From JBDKTK01 sp039680225 (GTDB lineage Bacteria; Desulfobacterota; Syntrophia; Syntrophales; UBA4778), in assembly GCA_039680225.1 (NCBI GenBank), contig JBDKTK010000314.1:1-8674 (forward strand): 8,674 nucleotides of DNA, given 5' to 3'. The notes below the pieces were generated by a model that had not been told where the DNA came from, did no database searches, and was given only the letters and a program-made list of their open reading frames with translations. Made by a program: the position numbers and the translations under genes. The number at the start of each line of letters is the position of its first letter. The stretch's first letter is position 1. Shown here one piece after another: positions 1 to 5,950 of the stretch.

Positions 1-1
1 G

Positions 2-373
2 GGCTACGCTCTGGACGAAGCGGCCCCGCTGGGTTTTTCGGGCATCCTGGTCCTCGGCCATCCGGGCAAGCTGGCCAAGCTCGCCGCGGGGAACTGGGAC
101 ACCCATTCGTCGCGGTCGAAAAGCGCCGTCCCTTTTGTCGCCGGAATTGCGGCGGAAAAACTGGGAGCGGCCGTAACCGATGTCCCCACGGTGGAAGGCA
201 TCTTCGCCTCGCTCGCCGAGGCGCGGAGAAAAGAATTGGGCGGCCTGGTTGCGGGGCGCGTCCGCAACGCCGTCGCCCGGCGGGTCGGCAAGGGCATAAC
301 GGTCGCTTCGGTCCTCGTCGACATGAAAGGCAACATCCTGGGCAGCAGCGGCCAGCTCAGTCCCTGGAGGTAA
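2..373 (+). CDS. cbiD: CbiD, cobalt-precorrin-5B C1-methyltransferase (3' end only)
   Basis: This is the last 123 residues of a gene that begins before the window, read in the frame starting at base 2 and ending at the TAA at 371-373. CbiD methylates C1 of cobalt-precorrin-5B with SAM in the anaerobic cobalamin pathway, in the cytoplasm. The family signature is visible near fragment residues 12-36: a hydrophobic strand, then GHPGKLAKLAAG, then WDTHS. This corresponds to the GHxGKLxKLAAG...THS block of CbiD proteins. The C-terminus (ending QLSPWR) looks intact. The final codons contain GGAGG (366-370), which serves as the ribosome-binding site of cbiE 8 nt further on, so the two genes are coupled. 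CbiD is a marker of the anaerobic route. The N-terminal two thirds are not visible, so integrity of the whole gene cannot be judged. Confidence 0.93.
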   Translation, partial: GYALDEAAPLGFSGILVLGHPGKLAKLAAGNWDTHSSRSKSAVPFVAGIAAEKLGAAVTDVPTVEGIFASLAEARRKELGGLVAGRVRNAVARRVGKGITVASVLVDMKGNILGSSGQLSPWR

Positions 374-378
374 CGATT

Positions 379-1011
379 ATGGAAAAAAATGAGAAGTATA
401 TATTCATTGTCGGCTGCGGCCCGGGTTCCCCGGAGTTCCTGACCCTGGCGGCCCTCAACGCGATAGAAAATGCGCAGGTGATCGTGGGGGCGCAGCGGCT
501 GCTGGACCTGGTGCCCGATACCGCCGGCGAACGCATCGCCGTTGATGCGGATATAAATCGCGTGTTGCGCGAGATCGAGGAGCATGGAAAGACGAAAACC
601 GTCGCCGTTCTCGTGACGGGCGACCCCGGCATCTTCAGCCTGGCGCGGCCCGTGATCGCGCGCTTTGGCCGGGAGCGCTGCTGCGTCATACCCGGAGTGA
701 GCTCGCTCCAGGAGGCATTCGCCCGGCTCGCGCTGGACTGGCACGACGCGAAGATTATCGACGCCCACGGGTCCGACCCGCAGGAGCTTCCGGACGGAGA
801 CAAAATCGCGGTCTTCGCCGGGCGGAAAGAATCGTGCGCGTGGGCGGAGCGCCTCGGGAAAAAACTCGGGCCCGGCTACCGCACGTTCCTGTGCGAGGAC
901 CTGACGCTTCCCGGCGAGCGGGTCCGGGAGATATCGCCGGACGACCTCCTGAAAGAAAATCCGTCTTCGCGGTCCATCATAATTTTTGTTCGCAAGGAGC
1001 TTTTGCAGTGA
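379..1011 (+). CDS. cbiE: CbiE, cobalt-precorrin-7 C5-methyltransferase
   Basis: A 210-residue tetrapyrrole methylase. CbiE transfers a methyl group from SAM to C5 of cobalt-precorrin-7. The fold's landmarks are present: VGCGPGSPE at residues 11-19 (glycine-rich N-terminal loop), VTGDPGIFS at 79-87 (SAM-binding GDPG loop) and VIPGVSSLQEAF at 103-114, followed by DAHG at 128-131, typical of the CbiE/CobL-N subfamily. The length matches stand-alone CbiE (about 200 residues); fused CbiET/CobL proteins are about twice that, so the CbiT half is absent. The ATG at 379 is chosen because GGAGG at 366-370 sits 8 nt upstream and the glycine-rich loop follows at the usual distance. The gene starts 5 nt after cbiD and its TGA overlaps the GTG of cbiL. 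Confidence 0.92.
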   Translation: MEKNEKYIFIVGCGPGSPEFLTLAALNAIENAQVIVGAQRLLDLVPDTAGERIAVDADINRVLREIEEHGKTKTVAVLVTGDPGIFSLARPVIARFGRERCCVIPGVSSLQEAFARLALDWHDAKIIDAHGSDPQELPDGDKIAVFAGRKESCAWAERLGKKLGPGYRTFLCEDLTLPGERVREISPDDLLKENPSSRSIIIFVRKELLQ

Positions 1012-1739
1012 CGACAGGAACGCTTTACGGGATCGGCGTGGGGCCGGGCGACCCGGAACTCATAACGGTGAAGGGGGCCGCGGTCCTGGCCCGGTGCCCT
1101 CATATATTTGTGCCCAAGGCCAGGACGGCAGCGGAGAGCGTCGCGCTTTCTATCACAAGCTGCTACATCGGGAAAGATGCCAGGATTCACGAACTGCTGT
1201 TCCCGATGACCGCCGACAGAGAGGAACTCTCAAACCGCTGGCAGGAAAACGCCCGGGCCGTTGCCGGCGTGCTCGAAGCCGGCGAGGACGCCTGCTTCAT
1301 CACTTTGGGCGACCTGTTCCTTTATTCGACATTCATCTACCTTCTGCGGGAGGTCAGAAAAATCATCCCCGCCGTGAATGTCATTTCCATTCCCGGTGTG
1401 ACCTCGTTCAGCGCGGCGGCCTCGCTTTCATCATTTCCCGTGGGGGAGGGCCGCGAGCCCGTCACAGTGATACCCGCATCGGCTGACGACCTGGGGGCCG
1501 TCCGGGAGGCGCTCAAAAAAGAGGGTACGGTGATCCTCATGAAGATCGGGCGCCGCCTGCCGGAAATCCTGGACATCATTGAGTCCGCGGGGCTCATGGA
1601 CCGCGGCATCTTCGCGTCCCGCGCCGGGATGGAGGGCGAGCGCGTGGAGACCGATCTCAGGAAACTGCGCGGCGCCGCCCCGGAAGCGGGCTATCTCTCC
1701 ATCATTCTCGTGCATGCCGGCAAGGAGGAGAAAAAGTGA
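1008..1739 (+). CDS. cbiL: CbiL, cobalt-precorrin-2 C20-methyltransferase
   Basis: A 243-residue tetrapyrrole methylase of the CobI/CbiL group, which methylates C20 of cobalt-precorrin-2 (or cobalt-factor II) using SAM, the first methylation after cobalt insertion. Visible motifs are YGIGVGPGDPELITVKG at residues 7-23, GDLFLYSTFIYL at 101-112, SIPGVTSFSAAA at 127-138 and GTVILMKIGRR at 173-183; the first and last are characteristic of this subgroup. The GTG start at 1008 overlaps the cbiE stop (GTGA) and has AAGGAG at 994-999, 8 nt upstream. The same frame is open further upstream inside cbiE, but that extension has no family similarity and is rejected. In the SAM-loop motif, Leu103 stands where many relatives have Pro (GDPxxYST), a small oddity. 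The length agrees with the family (about 230-245). Confidence 0.92.
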   Translation: MTTGTLYGIGVGPGDPELITVKGAAVLARCPHIFVPKARTAAESVALSITSCYIGKDARIHELLFPMTADREELSNRWQENARAVAGVLEAGEDACFITLGDLFLYSTFIYLLREVRKIIPAVNVISIPGVTSFSAAASLSSFPVGEGREPVTVIPASADDLGAVREALKKEGTVILMKIGRRLPEILDIIESAGLMDRGIFASRAGMEGERVETDLRKLRGAAPEAGYLSIILVHAGKEEKK

Positions 1740-2542
1740 AAGTGATTTTTGTGGGGGCAGGGCCCGGCGACCCCGGGCTGCTCACGGTCCGGGCGCGGGA
1801 CATATTAAAAAAATGCCGGATAATCATCTATGCGGGCTCGCTGGTGAGCCCCGCGGTCATGGAGCTCGTGCCCGCGCGAGCGGAGCGCCACGATTCCGCC
1901 GGGATGAGCCTGGACGACATCACGGCCGTTTTTGAAAAGGCGCGGGAGAGGAACATCGATGTCGTGCGCCTCCATTCGGGCGACCCCTCGATCTACGGCG
2001 CGATCCGCGAGCAGATGAACAGGCTCGATGCCCTGGAAATAGAATACAGCGTCATCCCCGGCGTGAGCGCGTTCCAGGCGGCGGCCGCCGCGCTCTGTGC
2101 GGAACTGACGGCCCCCGAGGTGGCCCAGACGATTATCCTCACCCGCACGTCGGGACGCACGCCGCTGCCGAAAGAGCAGGAGCTGAAAAAACTCGCGCGC
2201 TCCAAGGCGACCCTGTGCATCTACCTTTCCGGGCACAAGATCGAGGACACCGTGGAGGAACTGGTCCCCCATTACGGGACGGATTGCCCCGCCGCCGTCG
2301 TCTACCACGCGTCCTGGCCCGACGAAAAAATTATCCGGGGCACACTTGGCGACATAGCGCCTAAAGTAAAAAAATCAAAACCCGGCCGGACGTCGCTGAT
2401 CCTCGTAGGGCGCGCCCTGGCGCGGGACATCCCCGCTTCGAAGCTGTACGACGAGAATTTCGGCCACGGCTGCCGGAAGGGAAAAAAGAAAAAAGGAGGG
2501 GTCACCTCGACAAGCTCGGTGAACGTAATTAAAAGAGTATAA
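1736..2542 (+). CDS. cbiF: CbiF, cobalt-precorrin-4 C11-methyltransferase
   Basis: A 268-residue tetrapyrrole methylase that methylates C11 of cobalt-precorrin-4 with SAM. Diagnostic motifs are FVGAGPGDPGLLTVRA at residues 5-20, IYAGSLVSP at 31-39, RLHSGDPSIYGAIREQ at 78-93 (the hallmark of CobM/CbiF), VIPGVSAFQAAAA at 106-118 and LTRTSGRTPLP at 135-145. The GTG start at 1736 overlaps the cbiL stop and has AAGGAGG at 1722-1728. The core appears to end near residue 245. It is followed by a lysine-rich stretch (about 247-253) and a 12-residue tail (257-268) that is encoded by the left arm and spacer of an inverted repeat, so the native C-terminus was probably altered by that element. The catalytic core is untouched, so the enzyme is expected to work. 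Confidence 0.93.
   Translation: MKVIFVGAGPGDPGLLTVRARDILKKCRIIIYAGSLVSPAVMELVPARAERHDSAGMSLDDITAVFEKARERNIDVVRLHSGDPSIYGAIREQMNRLDALEIEYSVIPGVSAFQAAAAALCAELTAPEVAQTIILTRTSGRTPLPKEQELKKLARSKATLCIYLSGHKIEDTVEELVPHYGTDCPAAVVYHASWPDEKIIRGTLGDIAPKVKKSKPGRTSLILVGRALARDIPASKLYDENFGHGCRKGKKKKGGVTSTSSVNVIKRV
2493..2499 (+). promoter_or_regulatory. Orphaned Shine-Dalgarno-like AAGGAGG
   Basis: A near-perfect ribosome-binding sequence lies inside the 3' end of cbiF with no start codon at a usable distance: the next gene, cbiG, starts at 2589, about 90 nt on. Other cbi junctions here have the SD 5-8 nt before the start. The likeliest reading is that it once served cbiG and was displaced by the inverted repeat inserted just after it. 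It could also be chance in a purine-rich lysine stretch. Confidence 0.4.
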
Positions 2543-2574
2543 AATTCTGCTCGTTGAGCCTGTCGAAACGACTC
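2504..2574. repeat. Imperfect inverted repeat of the TTCGACAGGCTCA type at the cbiF/cbiG junction
   Basis: Two arms face each other. The left arm core TCGACAAGCTC (2507-2517) pairs with GAGCCTGTCGA (2556-2566) over 11 positions with a single mismatch. The flanks are looser (GGTGAACG on the left, CTCGTT on the right when read inward). The 38 nt between the cores are mostly AT-rich. From general knowledge, arms resembling TTCGACAGGCTCAG...GAACGG occur as dispersed short repeats in many bacterial genomes; membership of that family is inference, since only one copy lies in this window. The element supplies the last codons of cbiF and most of the 46-nt cbiF-cbiG gap, the longest gap within the biosynthetic run. 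It could form an RNA hairpin, but it lacks a following U tract and is unlikely to be an intrinsic terminator. Confidence 0.72.
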
Positions 2575-2588
2575 AAAATTTGGATGCT

Positions 2589-3365
2589 ATGAAAACAGCT
2601 CTGGTAACGCTATCTGCCGAGGGGGCGGCAATATTGCGCAAGCTCGCGGCGGCCCTGGAAGACACGGATATTTACGTTCACAGGTATGTGCCGGGCGAAC
2701 ACTCGGCCGGGCGCTTCGAGAGCATCGTCGCGCTGACCGCGGATATTTTCGGCCGCTACGAGGGACTGATCTATGCCGCGCCGTGCGGCGTGGTCGTGCG
2801 GGCCATCGCGCCCCTCATCAAAAGCAAGCTGACCGACCCTGCCGTTGTCGTAATTGATGCGGGCGCCAGGTTTTCGATCAGCCTGCTGGCCGGGCACGAG
2901 GGCGGCGCGAACGAACTCGCGGTCCGCGCGGCGAACATCCTGGGGGCCGAACCTGTGATAACAACCGGGACCGAAGCCCTCAAGAATATCATCGTGGGGG
3001 TCGGCTGCCGAAGGGGGGCCTCGGCCGCCTCAATAGTCGAGGCGGTAAAGGAGGCGCTCTCCAGGGCCGGCGTGCAGCCTGAAAACGTCAGGTATCTCGC
3101 ATCGGCCGATATAAAATCAGAGGAGCAGGGGCTGATCGTAGCCTCGGAAATCCTGAAGGTCCCGCTGCGCTTCATCAGCTCCGGGGAGATCCGCGAGTGC
3201 GGGCGCGCCTTCAAGCACTCGGAGCTGGCGGGCCGGAAGGTGGGCCTCCCCGCCGTCGCCGAACCGGCGGCCCTGCTTGCCGGAAAACGAACAAAACTTA
3301 TTTTGCCGAGGATAACATGGAAAAGCGTAACAGTCGCCGTCGCCAGGGAAAGCTTTACGTCGTAG
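2589..3365 (+). CDS. cbiG: CbiG, cobalt-precorrin-5A hydrolase (compact form)
   Basis: CbiG opens the delta-lactone of cobalt-precorrin-5A and releases acetaldehyde (the former C20 unit), a step unique to the anaerobic route. The 258-residue product has the N-terminal domain (about 1-128: AAPCGVVVRAIAPLIK at 63-78, TDPAVVVID at 82-90, LAGHEGGANELA at 100-111, PVITTGTE at 122-129). It runs almost directly into the C-terminal domain (about 134-258: IVGVGCRRGASA at 135-146, LASADIKSEEQGL at 170-182, VAEPAALLA at 223-231, VTVAVAR at 247-253). CbiG proteins usually have about 340-350 residues with a middle domain between these two, and that segment is missing. The ATG at 2589 starts the conserved strand MKTALVTLS; an in-frame TTG at 2580 adds only three residues. 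No good ribosome-binding site precedes either start, and the inverted repeat lies directly upstream. The 3' end overlaps cbiH by 49 nt. Confidence 0.9.
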   Translation: MKTALVTLSAEGAAILRKLAAALEDTDIYVHRYVPGEHSAGRFESIVALTADIFGRYEGLIYAAPCGVVVRAIAPLIKSKLTDPAVVVIDAGARFSISLLAGHEGGANELAVRAANILGAEPVITTGTEALKNIIVGVGCRRGASAASIVEAVKEALSRAGVQPENVRYLASADIKSEEQGLIVASEILKVPLRFISSGEIRECGRAFKHSELAGRKVGLPAVAEPAALLAGKRTKLILPRITWKSVTVAVARESFTS

Positions 3366-4075
3366 GCATCGGGCCGGGCGGCATCAAGGACCGCACCCGC
3401 CGGGCCGAGGACGCCATCCGGGAAAGCTCCGTGGTCGCGGGGTACACCGGGTATCTCGAACTGATAGAAGACTTGACTGAAGGGAAAGAGACGATCGCCT
3501 CGGGCATGACCCGGGAAGTGGAGCGCTGCCGTGCCGCCCTGGAGCGGGCCGCGGCCGGCGAGGTCGTCTCCCTCGTTTCATCGGGGGACCCCGGGGTCTA
3601 CGGGATGGCGGGGCTCGCCTTAGAGATGGCCGCCGAGCTGAAAATCAAAGTCCCTGTGGAGATCGTGCCGGGCATCACTTCGGCCACAGCCGCCGCCGCC
3701 AAACTCGGCGCGCCCCTGATGCTGGACTTCGCTGCGATCAGCCTGAGCGACCTGCTCGTCCCCTGGGACACTATAAAGGAAAGGCTCACGGCCGCGGCAA
3801 TCGCCGACTTCGTCACTGTGCTCTACAACCCCCGCAGCAGCAAGCGCAAGAAACACTTCGAAGAGGCTGTGTGGATCTTCCGTACGGTGCGCCCCGGATC
3901 GACGCCAGTGGGGATCGCCACTGCCGTGGGCCGGGGCGGGGAAAAGATCACGATCACGGACCTCGACCATATCTTCGATCACGAGATCAATATGAAAAGT
4001 ATAGTCACCATCGGCAACAGCTCGTCGAAGAAAATAGGACGATGGTTCATCACCCCGCGGGGGTACCGCCTGTGA
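3317..4075 (+). CDS. cbiH: CbiH, cobalt-precorrin-3B C17-methyltransferase (ring contraction)
   Basis: A 252-residue SAM-dependent methylase that methylates C17 of cobalt-precorrin-3 and drives contraction of the macrocycle to the corrin size. Recognisable motifs are LYVVGIGPGG at residues 13-22, AGYTGYLELI at 41-50, VSSGDPGVYGMAGLALE at 87-103, EIVPGITSATAAAAKLGAPL at 115-134, DFAAISLSDLLVPW at 137-150, LYNPRSSKR at 169-177 and IVTIGNSSS at 229-237, followed by ITPRGY. This set is specific to the CobJ/CbiH group. The ATG at 3317 is preferred: GAGG (3308-3311) lies 5 nt upstream and the glycine-rich loop follows a short basic leader. A longer in-frame extension to 3197 lies wholly inside cbiG and is low-complexity, so it is rejected. 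The chosen start still overlaps the end of cbiG by 49 nt. The stop overlaps the GTG of cbiJ. Confidence 0.93.
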   Translation: MEKRNSRRRQGKLYVVGIGPGGIKDRTRRAEDAIRESSVVAGYTGYLELIEDLTEGKETIASGMTREVERCRAALERAAAGEVVSLVSSGDPGVYGMAGLALEMAAELKIKVPVEIVPGITSATAAAAKLGAPLMLDFAAISLSDLLVPWDTIKERLTAAAIADFVTVLYNPRSSKRKKHFEEAVWIFRTVRPGSTPVGIATAVGRGGEKITITDLDHIFDHEINMKSIVTIGNSSSKKIGRWFITPRGYRL

Positions 4076-4863
4076 TCCTGCTTCTGGGCGGGACCAGCGA
4101 CACGGCCCCGATCGCAACGCGCCTGGCCCGGGCGGGCATGCGGGTCCTCGTCTCCCTGGCCACGGACGTCCCCCTGGAAACAGGGGCCGGCCTTTATCCG
4201 GGCATCGAGGAGCGCAGCGGCCCGCTGGACCCCGAAAGCATGGCCTCCCTGGTGAGAGAGAAGGGGATCAGCCTGATAGTGGACGCCACCCATCCGTATG
4301 CCGTTTCCATCCGCGAGACTGCCCGGGCGGCGGCCCGGCGCCTGAAGGTGCCTTATCTGACTTACGTGCGCCCGGCGGGCGTAGCGCACGCGGCGGAGTC
4401 AGATAGCATTCTGTATGCGGCGGGCCATGAAGATGCGGCGCGAATTGCGTTTTCCTTCGGCAGGCCGGTGCTTCTGACCACCGGCAGCCGCAATCTTGCT
4501 CCGTATGCAAGAGAGGCAAAATCCGCGCAGGCTCGCCTGGCGGTGCGCGTGCTTCCCCACGCCTCATCGCTGCAGGCCTGCAGGGCCCTGGACATCCCGG
4601 AAGAAAACATCGTCGCGGGCCGCGGGCCTTTCTCCCTGGAAACGAACCGGGAGACGATCAGGAAGTTCGGGATCGGCGTCCTCGTCACCAAGGACAGCGG
4701 CGCGGCGGGCGGCGTCGGCGCAAAGATTGAGGCGGCCCGCCGGGAAGGCTGCCGGGTCGTGATTGTCAATCGGCCGGAAATATCACCCGAAATATCAAAA
4801 GAAGGATATTTCGAGAGCATCCCGGAAATTTGTGATTACATCATGTCCCTGGCCGACTGTTGA
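4072..4863 (+). CDS. cbiJ: CbiJ, cobalt-precorrin-6A reductase
   Basis: A 263-residue reductase of the CobK/CbiJ family, reducing the C18-C19 double bond of cobalt-precorrin-6A with a nicotinamide cofactor. It opens with ILLLGGTSDT (residues 2-11, Rossmann-like glycine-rich start) and carries DATHPYAVSIRETA at 71-84, VPYLTYVRP at 93-101, LLTTGSRNLAPYA at 134-146, VRVLPH at 158-163, VAGRGPFSLETN at 181-192, LVTKDSGAAGGVGAKIEAA at 204-222 and VIVNRPE at 230-236, all family landmarks. The GTG start at 4072 is chosen because it overlaps the cbiH stop as GTGA, as at two other junctions here, and directly begins the conserved strand. An in-frame ATG at 4042 would add ten residues inside cbiH with no homology. 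The length matches typical CbiJ. It is the last biosynthetic gene in the window. Confidence 0.93.
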   Translation: MILLLGGTSDTAPIATRLARAGMRVLVSLATDVPLETGAGLYPGIEERSGPLDPESMASLVREKGISLIVDATHPYAVSIRETARAAARRLKVPYLTYVRPAGVAHAAESDSILYAAGHEDAARIAFSFGRPVLLTTGSRNLAPYAREAKSAQARLAVRVLPHASSLQACRALDIPEENIVAGRGPFSLETNRETIRKFGIGVLVTKDSGAAGGVGAKIEAARREGCRVVIVNRPEISPEISKEGYFESIPEICDYIMSLADC

Positions 4864-4868
4864 GAGTA

Positions 4869-5708
4869 ATGAAAGACATTTTAAGGAAAGCAGTTTTTAT
4901 TTTCATCTTCGTTGCGGCTGCAATCCTGGCCGGTCCGTCGCATGCGCCTTGCGCCCCCCCGCAGAGGATCGTGTCGCTTGCCCCCAGCATTACGGAAATC
5001 ATTTTTGCAATCGGGCTGGAAAGCAGGCTGGCGGCGGTGTCCGACTACTGCGACAGGCCCGCCGCGGCGAAGCTCAAACCGAGGATCGGCGGCCTGTCCA
5101 ATCCGTCGCTGGAGATGATCGTCTCGCTCAAGCCCGACATTGTCATGATGACGACGGACGGCAACCCGAAAGATATAAACGACAGGCTCCTGAAACTCGG
5201 CATCATGACCTATGTCTTCCAGGCCCGGAAGATAGCGGAGCTTCCCGGCGAAATACGGAGGATGGGGGCCGTACTCGGCGCACCAAGGGATTCGGAAAAG
5301 CTGGCGCGGCGCTTCGAGAAGACGATTGCGAAACTGCGGTCGAAATCAAAAACGTCTTCAGGCAGGGCCCTGTGCGTGATCCAGCCCGAACCGCTGATCG
5401 TGGCCGCCAGGGGCAACGCCATCCAGGACGCCCTGGATATCCTCGGCTGGACCAACATCGCCGCCGGCGCCGGGACCAAATACGTCAAGTACTCGATCGA
5501 GGAGCTTATCAAACAGTCCCCCGACGTGATCCTGATCGGGATGGGGCACCCGCGCATGGCCGAGGATTCCCGGGACTTCCTGCAGAAGATAAGGATGCTG
5601 CCGGCCGTGAAGAACGGGCGGGTCTATTTTATATCGGACGCGCTCTTCCGCCTGGGCCCGCGGGTCATCGACGGCATCGAAGAGCTCTCGGCGGTACTCA
5701 CTAAGTGA
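4869..5708 (+). CDS. btuF: BtuF-like periplasmic corrinoid-binding protein (ABC transporter)
   Basis: A 279-residue class III periplasmic binding protein (BtuF/FepB-type fold) expected to capture corrinoid in the periplasm and deliver it to the inner-membrane permease. A Sec signal peptide is clear: basic start (MKDILRK), hydrophobic core at about residues 8-21, probable cleavage around 25-30. Cys28 is not in a lipobox context, so a lipoprotein is unlikely. The mature protein begins QRIVSLAPSITEIIFAIG (32-49), typical of BtuF, followed by SDYCDRP (58-64), RIGGLSNPSLEMIVSLKPD (72-90) and a C-terminal lobe with SPDVILIG (217-224) and NGRVYFI (249-255). It starts 5 nt after cbiJ, so it is probably transcribed with the cbi genes. 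The ATG at 4869 is chosen; a TTG at 4860 overlapping the cbiJ stop is possible, and neither has a strong ribosome-binding site. Substrate assignment rests on the flanking B12 genes and riboswitch; other metal-chelate substrates are excluded only by context. Confidence 0.87.
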   Translation: MKDILRKAVFIFIFVAAAILAGPSHAPCAPPQRIVSLAPSITEIIFAIGLESRLAAVSDYCDRPAAAKLKPRIGGLSNPSLEMIVSLKPDIVMMTTDGNPKDINDRLLKLGIMTYVFQARKIAELPGEIRRMGAVLGAPRDSEKLARRFEKTIAKLRSKSKTSSGRALCVIQPEPLIVAARGNAIQDALDILGWTNIAAGAGTKYVKYSIEELIKQSPDVILIGMGHPRMAEDSRDFLQKIRMLPAVKNGRVYFISDALFRLGPRVIDGIEELSAVLTK

Positions 5709-5732
5709 TAACCTTTTCATCCTTATTGGTTA

Positions 5733-5764
5733 TTGACAAATCCGGGGATTTCTGTTCTTAAAAT
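5733..5764 (+). promoter_or_regulatory. Possible sigma-70-type promoter for the riboswitch-btuB transcript
   Basis: TTGACA (5733-5738) matches the -35 consensus exactly, and TAAAAT (5759-5764) differs from the -10 consensus at one base. The 20-nt spacer is longer than the usual 16-18, which weakens the call; a less canonical -10 around 5755-5760 would shorten it. Transcription would begin near 5771, just before the riboswitch aptamer, which is where a promoter would be expected. Confidence 0.4.
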
Positions 5765-5774
5765 AGGCAAATCA

Positions 5775-5930
5775 ATACGGGTGGGTAAAGGAAGGGGGTT
5801 CAAAGCCCCAGCTGCCCCGCAGCCGTAAGGGAAACGAAAGCCCGACAACGCCACTGTCCAGGTTAACACCGCGATGGGAAGGCGGGCGAGTAGGCCGTCC
5901 CGAGCCGGAAGACTTCCCACACCGCAAATT
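5775..5930 (+). ncRNA. Cobalamin riboswitch aptamer
   Basis: Conserved elements appear in the right order. A closing stem forms between CGGGTGGG (5778-5785) and CCCACACCG (5916-5924) with one bulged A at 5921. A GGAA core element lies at 5790-5793. A GGGG/CCCC hairpin uses 5795-5798 and 5806-5809. P5 is GCTG (5811-5814) with CAGC (5820-5823), closing loop CCCCG (5815-5819). An internal stem pairs GCCCG (5840-5844) with CGGGC (5883-5887), flanking GCCACTG (5850-5856) and GGGAAGGCG (5876-5884). The B12-box-like AGCCGGAAGACTT lies at 5903-5915. The RNA binds a cobalamin and lowers expression of the genes behind it. The position directly before a B12 receptor gene fits the class. The identification rests on motif order and manual pairing. 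Confidence 0.93.
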
Positions 5931-5942
5931 CCTCGCGGGAGG
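5931..5942 (+). promoter_or_regulatory. Riboswitch expression platform: SD-sequestering hairpin before btuB
   Basis: CCTC (5931-5934) pairs with GAGG (5939-5942) across a GCGG loop, burying the Shine-Dalgarno sequence GGGAGG (5937-5942) that lies 8 nt before the btuB ATG at 5951. GCGGG (5935-5939) is the exact complement of CCCGC (5816-5820) in the aptamer's L5 region, as required for the L5-L13 kissing-loop contact known in cobalamin riboswitches. No GC-rich stem followed by a U tract is present, so control is inferred to act on translation. Ligand-bound RNA would dock the loop, keep the SD hidden and shut off btuB. Confidence 0.8.
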
Positions 5943-5950
5943 TGCTCCAA

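Noticed and set aside
4..768. Long minus-strand open frame across the cbiD end and cbiE
   Set aside because: It is antisense to two well-supported genes, is Arg/Ala/Pro-rich with no recognisable domain, and is explained by GC-rich codon bias leaving antisense frames open.
834..1007. Upstream extension of the cbiL frame
   Set aside because: It lies inside cbiE, has no methylase character, and the GTG at 1008 has a good SD and the operon's usual GTGA overlap.
4763..5704. Long plus-strand frame overlapping btuF
   Set aside because: The product is Arg/Gly/Pro-rich low-complexity sequence, while the overlapping btuF frame has a signal peptide and clear family motifs.
5708..5733. ATAACC...GGTTAT inverted repeat just after btuF as a transcription terminator
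   Set aside because: The stem is only 6 bp and AT-rich with a 14-nt loop, and no U tract follows. It is not convincing as an intrinsic terminator or a defined operator.
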